Assembly (NCBI GenBank): GCA_026122225.1
Contig: JANEZZ010001868.1
Coordinates: forward strand, 310,001 to 374,000
Length of the DNA stretch: 64,000 nt
Direction of reading: 5' to 3'
Source of the DNA: Heloderma charlesbogerti
Lineage: Eukaryota; Chordata; Lepidosauria; Squamata; Helodermatidae
In this document: positions 34,690 to 46,300 of the stretch, one piece after another
Numbering within the stretch: position 1 is the stretch's first letter
Layout: each line of letters opens with the position of its first letter
Position numbers and translations under genes: made by a program
The notes under the pieces: model-generated
What the model saw: the letters and a program-made list of their open reading frames with translations, nothing else
Database searches by the model: none
What the model was told of the DNA's origin: nothing

Positions 34690-36513
34690 CTGGCTACAAA
34701 GGTAGTGCCGATGGGAGAGATTTGGATTCTGGGACCACGGCCTATACTTCCTGGAACATGGGCTGTTGGCAAGGGATGGGTTGCATCACACAAAGGATGG
34801 GAAGAATGTGTTTGGCCACAGCATGAAGAACTTCATCAGGAGGGCTTTAGACTGAATCCTATGGGGAAGGGAGATGTAATGTTGGGGGTAACAATGGACA
34901 TAGGCGCATGCACTGCAATGGAGAGAACAGCTCTGATAGCGCCCAGTAATTGTCTTCAGACATACGTAGGAAGAAAGCCAGACTATGAAGCACATGGTCT
35001 TCGATGTCTATATACTAATGCCCAGAGTATGGGAAACAAACAGAACGAACTTGAACTCTTAATACAAGAGGGAAATTATGACCTGATAGGTATAACTGAG
35101 ACTTCGTGGGATGACTCTCATGACTGGAATACAGCAATTGAAGGATATAACTTGTTCACAAAGAACAGGAGGAACAGAAAGGGAGGTGGGGTTGCACTGT
35201 ATGTGAAAAATACATATCTCTGCACAGAAATACAGGAGAAGGAGCTTGGTAGCCCCATCGAGAGCATCTGGGTTGAAATAAATGGAGCAAAGAATAAAAG
35301 GAACCTGGTGGTCAGAGTCTACTACCGGCCACCCCAATCAAGAAGACAAGGATGAAACTTTTGAAAAGCAAATAGCCAATGTTTTAAGGAAGCATGATGT
35401 AGTAGTAATGGGGGACTTCAATTTCCCTGATATTTGTTGGGGGACCAATTCTGCAAAACATGGCCCCTCCAGGAAATTCCTAACTTGTGTGGCAGATAAC
35501 TTCCTCCTACAGAAAGGAGAGGAAGGAACTAGAGGATCGGCTATCCTTGACTTGATCCTAACCAACAGAGATGACTTAGAGGATAAAGTAGCAGTTACAG
35601 GAACTCTGGGGGAAAGCAACCATGTTGTACTTGAGTTCTTGGTTCTAAGGGAAGCAAAAGCCGAGTGTAGTCAAATGCGTACCCTGGATTTTAGGAAAGC
35701 TGATTTTAATAAACTCAGAACAATGATCAGTAAGGTCCCATGGCAAGCGACGCTAACGAGAAAAGGAGTCCAAGATGGGTGGGAGCTTAAAAAAAGGAAA
35801 TTCTCAAGGCACAATCACAAAGAATTCCAACAAGAAGAAAAGGTGGAAGACAACAGAAGAAGCCAATGTGGCTTCACAAAAAGCTTAGCGATGACCTGAA
35901 AACAAAAAAGGACACATATAGGGAGTGGAAAGAAGGCCAAGTAACAAAGCAAGAGTACAGGCAGGTAGCACAGAATTGCAGGGATGGCGTCAGGAAGGCT
36001 AAAGCTGAGAACGAGCTGAGGCTAGCAAGGGATGCTAAAAACAACAAAAAAGCTTTCTTCAGCTACGTGCATAGTAAAAGGCAGAGGAAAGAAATGGTGG
36101 TTCAGCTATTAAATAAGGATGGCAAAACGATAACAGATGACAAAGAAAAGGCAGAGGTGCTCAATTCCTACTTTGGCTCAGTCTTCTCCCAAAAGAGGGT
36201 CTATGAGCCCCCTGGCAAAGGCGAAGTACAGGCTGAAGGGGCAGGATTGCAGCTTGAGATCGATAGGCATATGGTCAAGGAACACCGAATTACTTGGAAT
36301 GAGTTCAAATCTCCAGGGCCAGATGAGCTGCACCCTAGAGTAATAAAGGAACTGGCAGAAGAACTCTCAGAACCGCTGTCTATTCTCTTTGAGAAATCAT
36401 GGAGGACAGGGAAAGTGCTAGATGACTGGAGGAGAGCTAACGTTGTCCCTATCTTCAAAAAGGGTAAAAAGGAGGAACCTGGGAACTAAAGACCAGTCAG
36501 CCTGACATCAATC
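34690..36513 (+). mobile_element. CR1 LINE, endonuclease and start of RT
   Basis: Endonuclease motifs in order: YTNAQSMGNKQNEL, LIGITETSWDD, RKGGGVALYV, YYRPPQ, then after a frameshift near 35340 VVMGDFNFPDICW and ILDLILTNRDDLED. RT begins after 36100 (SYFGSVFSQ, GPDELHPRVIKELAEEL, VVPIFKKGKKEEPGN) and hits a stop at 36487. Interrupted by the element at 36514. 5' end and ORF1 not recognised. Confidence 0.9.
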
Positions 36514-37487
36514 TAGGGTTGGCGGTGAATTTCTCCCCGAAACTTCGGGGGGCCGAGTGCCAACGTGTTCGGACCCCCGAACAAGTTTCGGGGAGAAATC
36601 CTCCAACCCCCCCGCCCCCCGCACCCCCCCCCCGGGACGGGACTTACCTTTGCCGAATGTCCCTCCCGGCGGCGGGTCCGGCCGGCGGTTCGGCGGGTGT
36701 TTGAGCGGGGCGGGAGCAGCAGCCGGTCTTTCGACCGGCTGCTGCCACCGCCATTGCAATAAAAGAAAGAAAAAAAACACCCCCGATAGGCTACGTGACG
36801 ATTAACGTAGGCTATCACGGCTAGATCTGCAAAGTCAGCCGTGATAGGCTACGTCAATCGTCACGTAGCCTATCACAGGTGACTTTAAAAAAAAAAAAAA
36901 AGTGTGTACGGATAATGGCGGCCCCCATAGGGAGCCGCCATTCCCCTTCCTTATTTGGTTGCTGTAGTCTACGTAAAGATTTACGTAGACTACAGCGAAA
37001 ATAAGGGCAACGCTATTTGCGTTGCCCTTGTTTTCGCCGTAGTCTACGTAAACATTTACGTAGACTACAGCGACTAAATAAGGAACGCGAATGGCGGCTC
37101 CCTATGGGGGCCGCCATTAGCGTACGCACTTTTTTTTTTTAAAGTCACCCGTGATAGGCTACGTGACGATTGACATAGCCTATCACGGCTGACTTTGCAG
37201 ATCTAGCCGTGATAGGCTACGTTAATCGTCACGTAGCCTATCAGGGGGCATTTTGTTTTGTTTTTTTAAACTTTCGCGTTCGCGGCCGGGCGAGGCAGGA
37301 AGCCTCCTCCCCGGCATGAATTTCGGCCGGGGCGAGGCGGGAAGCCTCCCCCCTGGCCTGAATTTCGGCCGGGGTGAGGCGGGAAGCCTCCCCGCCTGGC
37401 CTGAACTTCGCGGGGGGAGCAGCGAAGCGCCTCCCCACCACCGCGACCGTCCTTCGAGGACAGGTAAGGGACTTTCGTCTACCCCTA
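36514..37487. mobile_element. 974-bp hAT-like foldback element inside CR1
   Basis: Ends TAGGGTTGG / TCTACCCCTA, flanked by exact 8-bp repeats catcaatc (36506-36513 and 37488-37495), as expected of hAT insertion. The centre, 36783-37250, is a near-perfect inverted repeat folding around gcaacgctatttgcgttgc. GC-rich flanks carry a second small hairpin (36714-36745) and about three tandem units of gaggcgggaagcctcc. No transposase. Confidence 0.85.
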
Positions 37488-38825
37488 CATCAATCACAGG
37501 GAAAATTCTGGAGCAGATGATAAAGGAATCCATCTGGAAGCACCTTGACAACAATGCCGTGATTACTTGAAGCCAACATGGATTTGTCAAAAACAAGTCC
37601 TGCCAGACAAATCTGATCTCATTTTTTGATCAAGTCACCTCCCTTGTGGACCGTGGGAATGCTGTAGACATCATATACCTCGACTTCAGCAAAGCTTTTG
37701 ACAAAGTGCCCCATGATATCCTGATGAGCAAACTAGCTCAAAGTGGGCTAGATGAAACAACGATCCGGTGGATCCACAGTTGGCTACAGAATTGGACTCA
37801 AAGAGTGCTTATCAATGGGACCTTCTCAAACTGGGGAGAGGGAACGAGTGGGGTACCGCAGGGCTCCGTCCTGGGCCCAGTGCTCTTCAACATTTTTATG
37901 AATGACTTGGAGGAGGAGGTGCAGGGAATGCTGATCAAATTTGCAGATGACACAAAATTGGGCAGGATAGCTAATACTTTGGAAGACAGAATCAAAATTC
38001 AAAGTGATCTGGATAGACTGGAGCACTGGGCAGAAAATAACAGAATGACATTTAATAGGGATCAATGCCAAGTTCTGCACCTAGGAAAAAGAAACCAAAT
38101 GCACAGTTACAGGATGGGGGACACGTGGCTCAACAACACTACAAGCAAGAAGGACCTTGGAATTGTTGTCGATCACAAGCTGAATATGAGCCAACAATGT
38201 GATGTGGCTGTAAAAAAGGCAAATGCTATTTTGGGCTGCATTAATAGAAGCAGAGCTTCCAAATTCCGGGAAGTCCTAGTTCCCCTCAACTCAGCACTGG
38301 TTCGGCCTCATCTGGAGTACTGTGTCCAGTTCTGGGCACCACACTTTAAGAAGGATGCAGACAAACTGGAGAGGGTTCAGAGGGGGGCAACAAAGATGAT
38401 CAGGGGACTGGAAACAAAGCCCTATGAAGAGGGACTGAAAGAACTGGGCATGTTTAGCCTTGAGAACAGAAGACTGAGGGGAGATATGATAGCACTCTTC
38501 AAGTACTTGAAAGGTTGTCACAGAGAAGAAGGCCAGGATCTCTTCTTGATCATCCCAGAGTGCAGGACACGGAATTATGGGTTCAGGTTACAGGAAGCCA
38601 GATTCCGGCTGAACATCAGGAAAAACGTCCTGACTATAAGAGCAATACGACAATGGAACCATTTACCTGGGGAGGTGGTGGGCTCTCCCACACTGGAGGC
38701 CTTCAAGACGAGGCTGGATAGCCATTTGTCAGGGATGCTCTGACTTGGATTCCTGCATTGAGCAGGGGGCTGGACTCGATGGCCTTGTAGGCCCCTTCCA
38801 ACCCTACTATTCTGTGATTCTATGA
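37488..38825 (+). mobile_element. CR1 LINE, rest of RT and 3' tail
   Basis: Continues the copy from 34690: SQHGFVKNKSCQTNL region, YLDFSKAFDKVPHDIL, GVPQGSVLGPVLFN and the FADD catalytic box (about 37940-37951), open to the stop at 38743. Tail ccctactattctgtgattct. Confidence 0.92.
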
Positions 38826-39607
38826 CACATCTACGAATATCAATACAGGAGACAAAGTTGAAGTTAGGGAAGTTGCCGGCAGTCTGGCCATGAACTGGGA
38901 CGCCCCTCCCTTAGCGTGGCTCCTTCCTACGTTGGCTTCCCCGAGTGGCCAACGTGGCAGAGCGTCTGAGCCCCGCCTCTGACTTTTCCCGCTTTGCTCT
39001 GCGACAGACCCTAGCATCCCTCAAGTCGCACCCCTCGCCCTCCTCCTCCTCCTCCAAAACTTGAGTTCTCCTGGTGGAGGAAGTGGGGAGCTGCTCAGCC
39101 TGGGCCATCTGTGTGTCAAAGTCTTGGGAAGAAAGTCTCCCCATATCTGGGCTCACTGGGGAGGCTGCCTCCCTCTGTTCTGGCTGTTCCCATTCTGATT
39201 CCAAATCTGAGCTGCCAGACATCTCCATATGCTCAGATTCATTTCTGACAGCTTAAAAAGGACAGGTCTCTGCCCCTCCAGGCTTACAGTCTAAAACTGG
39301 GGGAACAATGGCATGGTGTCGTGGGTGAAAGACACCCCAAAGGGTCTCTTTTCCTTTAAGGCTGTGGGTTTGATGAAGGAGGGTGCCTTCTGTATGAACA
39401 GGGAGGTGCACATTTTGGGCCATGCCTGTGTAATCATGGCAAAACAAGCCACAAATAGCTCCACGCTGGTCTTTTTAAATGTGGCCTGCAGTGAGCCGCA
39501 GATGAAGGGTTTGTGTTTTCCTCAACGAGCCCACGCAGAGCAATTATAGCAGACAGAGAGTGGCCAGAGAGCTCTCCTTAGCCAGAGTGCAGAAGGCTGC
39601 CGGAGAG
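38826..39607. other. Region upstream of gene C
   Basis: Probable promoter and 5' UTR of gene C. A frame on the minus strand (38911-39228) is acidic and low complexity with no recognised product. No clear promoter element seen. Confidence 0.3.
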
Positions 39608-39937
39608 ATGGACCCCTCAGCCTCCAAAACCGCTCTGAAAGTGCTGGGTTTGTGTGCCGCGTTGCTGTTCCTGGTGGCCGTGGCGGCCGTCTCCGTGGCC
39701 GTGGTGGTGTGGCGCTCTGACGCAGGCCGCCAGCTGAAAGGGTGCCATGAGCAGGCCGCCAACGAGACGGCAGCCCTGGGAGACCGGGTGGCTGAGCTGG
39801 AACGGGAGCAAGCCGCGCGAGGAAAGCAACTGGAGAAGCTGGCCCAGCGGGAGAAAGATCTGCAAAGGCAGCTGAGCCAGGCCAAAGACAGCAAGAAGAG
39901 ACTCAATGCCACTTTGATGGGCTGCTTAGAGAACATG
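39608..39937 (+). CDS. Gene C exon 1
   Basis: 110 codons, donor ATG|GTATGG, phase 0. The first ATG in frame is at 39608 (context gagagATGg). It ends RLNATLMGCLENM, with a sequon and Cys near the donor as in genes A, B and PLVAP. Confidence 0.78.
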
Positions 39938-42840
39938 GTATGGGGCGGGTTGGGGGGGAATAGAAGTACTGATTATTTTCAGGGTGGATAATTCTGGGCA
40001 TATATAAGAGCCCTGTTGGATCAGCAGAAGGGGGCTACATCTGGTCCAGTCTTCTCCAAGTAGGGATGGCACAGGTGCCCAATTCCATCCAGGAATCTGG
40101 TGGAATGCCCCCTGCCCTCACCCCCAAGCCCCAGTTGCCAAGCTCCTGCCCCTGCTCACCCCCTGTCTGTGCTTAGCGAGTGGCCCACATCCACCCTGGT
40201 GGCCTTGTTGAACTCCACGGTCACCATTTTTTGAAAAATAAAATGGCGATTGCAAAAATGTGCATATGTGTGTATGCATGAAAATGTGCATTTTGTGAAA
40301 ATGTGCATTTTGCGCATACACAAATATGGATGTGCGCAAAATGTTCGTTTTTGCAATCGCCATTTTATTTTTCAAAAATGGCGACCCCAAAGTTCAAAGA
40401 GGCTGCCAGGGTGAGTGCGGGCTGCTTTCCCAATGCGGGAGGGGCTTGAGCGCAGTCCAGGGACCAGCAAGAGGGGGCAAGGGTTGGACAGGTGCCCAGA
40501 GAACTCGGACAGGGGTGGGTCCGCACATCCCTACCTCCAAGCCCTCCACAGTTATTCCTCACCCAGCATGTTGCCAGTTGCCAGCTTTTAGTACCCCAAA
40601 GGACGACTACCCCTGTAGGGGTGTACGAAACTCAACTTACCTGGCTCCGCTGGGGTCTGCAGGTGGGGGGAGGCGATCCATTCCTCCCCCCAGAATCCTC
40701 GATAGGGGGTGAGGTGATCTATTCCTCCCCCCCGGAATCCTGCCTGGCCAGCTCAATTCCGCGGCCAGTCTGCGGAGTCACCGGCCGGGACAACCCACAG
40801 TGGGGCCTCCAGCCGCTGCCGGGCTGCTGCGGATGCAAATGGCATCCTGCGTAGGGGACGCCATTTGTGTCCCTACGCATGCCCATGATAGGCTACGTAA
40901 ATATTTACGTAGCCTATCACGGCTAAAGCAGGGACGCAAATGGTAGCCTATCACGGGCATGAGTAGGGACACAAATGGCGGCCGCTATGATGGCCGCCAT
41001 TTGCAGCTGCAGCAGCCCGGCAGCGGCCAGAGCCGCTGCCGCCGCCACTTCATCCAACACCAGAGCCACCACCGCATCTGCCACCAAGTAGGTTCGTCCT
41101 GGGGGGATTCCGCAGGGTGGCGGGGGGGAGAGGCTGTTCCACCATGGACTCCGGGGGTCTTTAGAATCCAGCCTCACTGAAGTCCGTGGTGGAATTCTCC
41201 GCCATCCCTATGCCCCTGTACATGAGTGCTCCGTTTGGCTACTGTGGCTAATGGCCCTTAATGGGTCTCCCTTCTCTTCCCTAACTATTTCTCATCCTCT
41301 TACAAAGGCTTCCAATTTTATGACTTGCATCTTCCACAGGGATGGGAAAACCAGGCACGCTTGAGCTCACTGAAATTCTCTGAACTTTACTTCAAAACTT
41401 GGTTTGCTTCGCTCCTGTTCTCAGTTGCAACATGTTTTTCAGTTCAGGTCGAACTGGGAAAGTTGTGCGTTTTGAGAAAGTTTGCATTTTCCCAAATGTG
41501 CATGCTTGGAGAAAGTTGTGCATTCTGAGAAAGTTGTGCATTCTGAGAAAGTTGCACACGTCCTCCATCCCACCCATTTAGCCTTTCTAGATTCTTCCAA
41601 GGAGTGGGGAAACTGGTGCATTGTCCAGGAACCAAATGACGTCAGGGGTTGTGATGTGACCATGCCTCAAGATGTATTTCAGCCCACAGAGGCCTGTGGG
41701 GGTCACCCCCTGCCCCAATTTAGTTGCCTTTCCTTTCTATATCAGTTGAAACTGGTTCAGTAATGGCATCTTGGATAGCCTTCAAAAAGCCTTCCCCAAC
41801 TTGGTGCCTTCCAGAGATGTCAGACTTCAGCTCCCAGCATTTCTGACCATTGGCCATGTTGGCTGGGCTGATGGGAGCTGTAGTCCAGCAACATCTGGTT
41901 CCCACCCCTCCTCTAGAATAGCCTCCCCTTGACCTGCTGCTGTCCAGATGTGTCAGACTACAACTCCCAGCATCCCCAGACAGCATGCTGGGAGTTGTAG
42001 TCCAACACATCCGGAGGAAGCCAGGTTGGGGAAGGCTGTTTTGAAGAAACCTGGACTTGTAGCTTCATGAAGCTTTTCATAGGAGCCCTATTTTCACATT
42101 CTTCGGTAGGCGGGATGTCAGAAGTGGTCAAAAAGGCAGCTGCCTCCAGAGTTTGTTCCTAGACCGATGCACAGCCGTCTAGGGCTTTTTTAAAGTAGAC
42201 CTATAATTTCCGTACGCCTCCAGGTACACACTAAAAGCTGGATGGCCACATTTTCTTAAAAAACAAAGTTGTTGCTGGCCCATCTGGAAGGAGGCCAGAG
42301 GTAGAGGCCTTGAGGTTCCTTCAGGGCCTCTTGGAGAAATATAAACAGACACAATTACAAGGCTTCCTGAGAAAAACAACAGACAGGCAAGGCGGGTTCC
42401 TCTGGAAAATCAATTATCATCCTACATTGTTCTCCCAAGCAGTTTCCTCCACAGATGCAGGAGGTGGAACGAGGTGCTGGGATGGATCGGCAAAGGGGAC
42501 TTGGAGAGACAACGCTCCCTTCACTGTCGAATCATACTGCACACACACTAGGGGGGTTGAGCGGGGGAGGGTGGCTTTCTGGCAGCATCAGTTTTCTTTC
42601 TGCCTGTGTTTCATGGATGCACACGTGCGCTCCACGTCTATGAACTCCGCTGAAAAATAATATTGATGCAACCGCACATACATCACATCAGGCCTGCTTG
42701 CTTTGTAATGCAGGGATGGGCAATGTGTGTGTTTTCTGCTGAGGGCCATTTTCCTTCAGGGGTGATCTGCTAGGGGCCACTTGGCAGTGGTGGGCAGGGC
42801 TAAAGTTGGCAATGGGCAGGAGTAGAAGTAGATGGGGCCA

Positions 42841-42871
<31 letters not shown>

Positions 42872-43038
42872 GCCACCCCCTTTTATCTTCCTTTACGTCA
42901 CTCCCTTCTCTGTCTCTGTCTCTCTCCTTCTGCCACCCCTTTCATTCACTCCCTCTGCCAGCCCTTTCTCTCTCTGTGTCATTCCTTTCTCTCTCTTTCT
43001 GCCACTTCTTCTCTCTTTCTCTCTCTCTCTCTGCCTCC

Positions 43039-43069
<31 letters not shown>

Positions 43070-43279
43070 GCCACCCCTTCTCTCTCTCTCTCTCTGCCTC
43101 CCCTTCTCTCTCTCTTTGCTCCCCTCTTTCTCTCTGCCCCCTTTCTCTCTCTCTGCCCCCTTTCTCTCTCTCTGTCTCTCTGTCACTCCCTTCTGTCTCT
43201 CTGTGCCCCCCCTCTGTCTCTCTGTCACTCCCTTCTGTCTCTCTCTGCCACCGCTTTTCTGTCTCTCTGCCAGCCCTTT

Positions 43280-43365
<86 letters not shown>

Positions 43366-46300
43366 TCCCCTTCTCTCTTTCTTTCTCTCTCCGTTTGTCT
43401 CTTTAAAGAAGGAGGAATGGCTAGAGATGGGAGTTGCTGGTGTGTCACATGGGTGTGACTAAAAACAGAAGAGACAGGGCTTCAAGAAAATGACCCAACA
43501 ATGCATGCTAGAGATATTTCCCCACCACCACTTACACCATTCACTTCTCCTGTTGTGCAGACGCAGTTGGATGCCAACCTCTCCACCCTCCACAATGAGA
43601 TATTTACCCTTCAAGCCGAAGGGATGCAGATGGGCAATCGTAACGGTGCTCTTCTAGGTAAGACAAACACAGATGGGGTGCAAGAGGAGGGATGTCGCAA
43701 GCATCCAGTTGGGGGCTTGAGCTCAGCCCCCTGGACACCAGTCCGCAGACCCCAGCGTCTGCCTAATTCGGCATGTGCTGAGTCAGGCAAGCATGGAGGT
43801 CCCTGTTCCTCCACTGAGCTGGCATTTTGCAGAAAATAGCAGCTCAGACTTTTCCATAAAGGCGGATTTTACATAAATGGTGGCCATAAAGAGGCCCATC
43901 TATAGCCCATTTATGCCTGTAATACTGCCTAAATGGGCCTCCTCATGGCCACTGTTTATGTAAAATCAGCCTTTGTGGAAAAGGCTGAACAGCCATTTTA
44001 TGCAAAATGCCAGCTCAGAGGAGAAGTGGCAAGCAGGGGTGGGCGGCTGTCCGGCAGGAGTCAGGCAAGCAGTGCGGGCAGGGGTGAGTTCAGCCATCCC
44101 TGTGCAAAAGTCTCCAGGGAGAAAATGGGATGGGTGCTACCATGGTGTAGGGTTCAGGGAGAACTGGTCCAGAACTGTATCTGGATCCAGGAACACAAAA
44201 CCCTGATTATGCACACCTCCTTGCCAGAAGATTGCTCCACCCCCATCCAAAGGCACCTCCTTATGAAAAGGCCCTGCCCCCTCATGGATGCTTAAGGATC
44301 CAGCCTATCTTAAGGAGCGCCTCCAGGAACACCAGACAGGCCGCTTAACAAGATCAGCCTCGGATGGCCTTCTCTCTGTCCCATCAGCCAGGACAGCTAG
44401 ACTGGTGGGGACGAGGGAGAGGGCCTTTTCTGTGGTGGCCCCCACTCTGTGGAACTCCCTCCCTAGGGAACTCCGCCATGCCCCCTCTTTAATGAGCTTC
44501 CGCCGTGCATTAAAAACGTGGTTGTTCAGGCAGGCATTTGGGGTGGGTTAGGGTATTTTAGAAAATGTTTTTATTGTAGAATTTTATTGTTTTAAACTGT
44601 TTTATTATATGCTGCACATCGCCCAGAGTGGCTGGGTGATCAGCCAGATGGGCGATTAAGAAATTTAATAATAAATAAATAAATAAATAAATGCTCCACC
44701 CCCATGCAGCACAAAGCTCCACCCATTCCAGTAACACCCCCCCCCAAAAAAAACGAGGAAGAGTGAGTTCTTTTGATGGAACTGTATTTTCAAGTATGAA
44801 TTTTTTTGTAAGTTCCTATTTAGTCTTTATACAACTTATTCCATCCAATGGAATAACGGGAGGCCGTCTGGCAGGATGCTGCAGTTTCATCCTGCTCCGT
44901 GGATCCTGCACAGAGCATGGGGTTGGTCTAGAAGACCTCGAAGGACCCTTCGAACACTATTGATTCTATTACTGTGTGAGAGAGAGAAAAAGCCCAACAT
45001 ATTTTCCATCCCAAAATATCCTGGAACTACAGCAGGGGCATGGAAACTCTTTAAGACTAAACAGCTGGATTCTATTTGGGAAAAGCTCTCAATAGGGATG
45101 GCGCGGGTGCCTGATTCCATCTGGGAATCTGGCAGAACCCCCCCCTGCCCGCAGCCGCGAGCCCTACTCACTGAGCACCTGCCCCCACTCGCCCCCTGCC
45201 TGTGCTGGGTGAGCGACCTGCATTCACCCTGGCGGCCTCATTGAGCTCTGCTGTTGCCATTTTAAAAAATAAAATTGCGAACGCAAAAATATGCATCTTC
45301 ATGTTAGGGATGTTAGAAAATCCAGCCCCCCCAGAGTCCATGGCAGAACAGAGCAATCCCTCTCGCCACCCCGCGAAATTTCCCTGGGACGGACCCTGCC
45401 TTTTGTCGGCCGTCCGCTGCCCTTGTCTGCGGCCGCAAATGGCTGCCCCAGTCTGCAGCCGCCATTTCCCTCCCTACTTTAGCTTTTAGCTTAAAATACT
45501 TTAAGTATTTACGTAGCCTATCACAGCAAAGAGCAGGGACACAAATGGCGGCAGCTACGCCATTTGCATCCCTGCCTTTTGCCGTGATAGGCTACGTAAA
45601 TATATACGTAGCCTATCACGGCTAACGCGTGGACACAAATGGCCGCAGTTGCGGCCACAGCCTGGCAGCAGACGGAGGTCCAGCTGCGGGCGGCCCGGGC
45701 CGGTGGCTCCGTGGACTTCCCATGGAGCAGAGCCAGCCGGGGAGGATTCCAAGGGGAGGGACGGATTGCCTCCCCCCCACCGCGAAGGCCCTCGACAGGA
45801 ATGGGGTGAGTAATCCATAGACCCCTACTTCATATATGTGCGGAAATGCACATTTTGAGAATGCATATGCGAAAATGCACATTTTGCGAGTGCACATATC
45901 TGCGTAAGCGCAAAATGCCCATTTTGAAAAGATGCATATTTCACGCATACACAAAGATGTGCATTTGCAAAATGTGCATTTTTGCACAAATGCAAATATG
46001 TGATTTTGTGATGGCCATTTTATTTCTCGAAAAATGGCAACCACAGAGCTCAATGAGGCCGCTGGGGTGAATCTGGCGTCTCCTGCTCCTCCTTCTCGCC
46101 GCCACCGTTGCCCGGGTCTGAGCAAGAGGCAGGGGAACAAGCAGGTTGCAAGGGGGAAGAGGAGGAGCAACTCCAGGGGGCTCTTACCGGTGGGCTCCTA
46201 CTAAGATGTGGCCCCTTGGCAGCTGCACAAGCATGCCGACCGGTGGCACCAGCACTGAAACACATCCATTTTTTTCTAAGCTCACGTGCTCTCTCTCTCT

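Noticed and set aside
39560..39607. Longer N-terminus for gene C
   Set aside because: The frame is open upstream but begins with GTG, not ATG; the first ATG is 39608.
42806..43462. Long Ser/Leu/Pro-rich frames on both strands
   Set aside because: Products of the CT-rich simple repeat.
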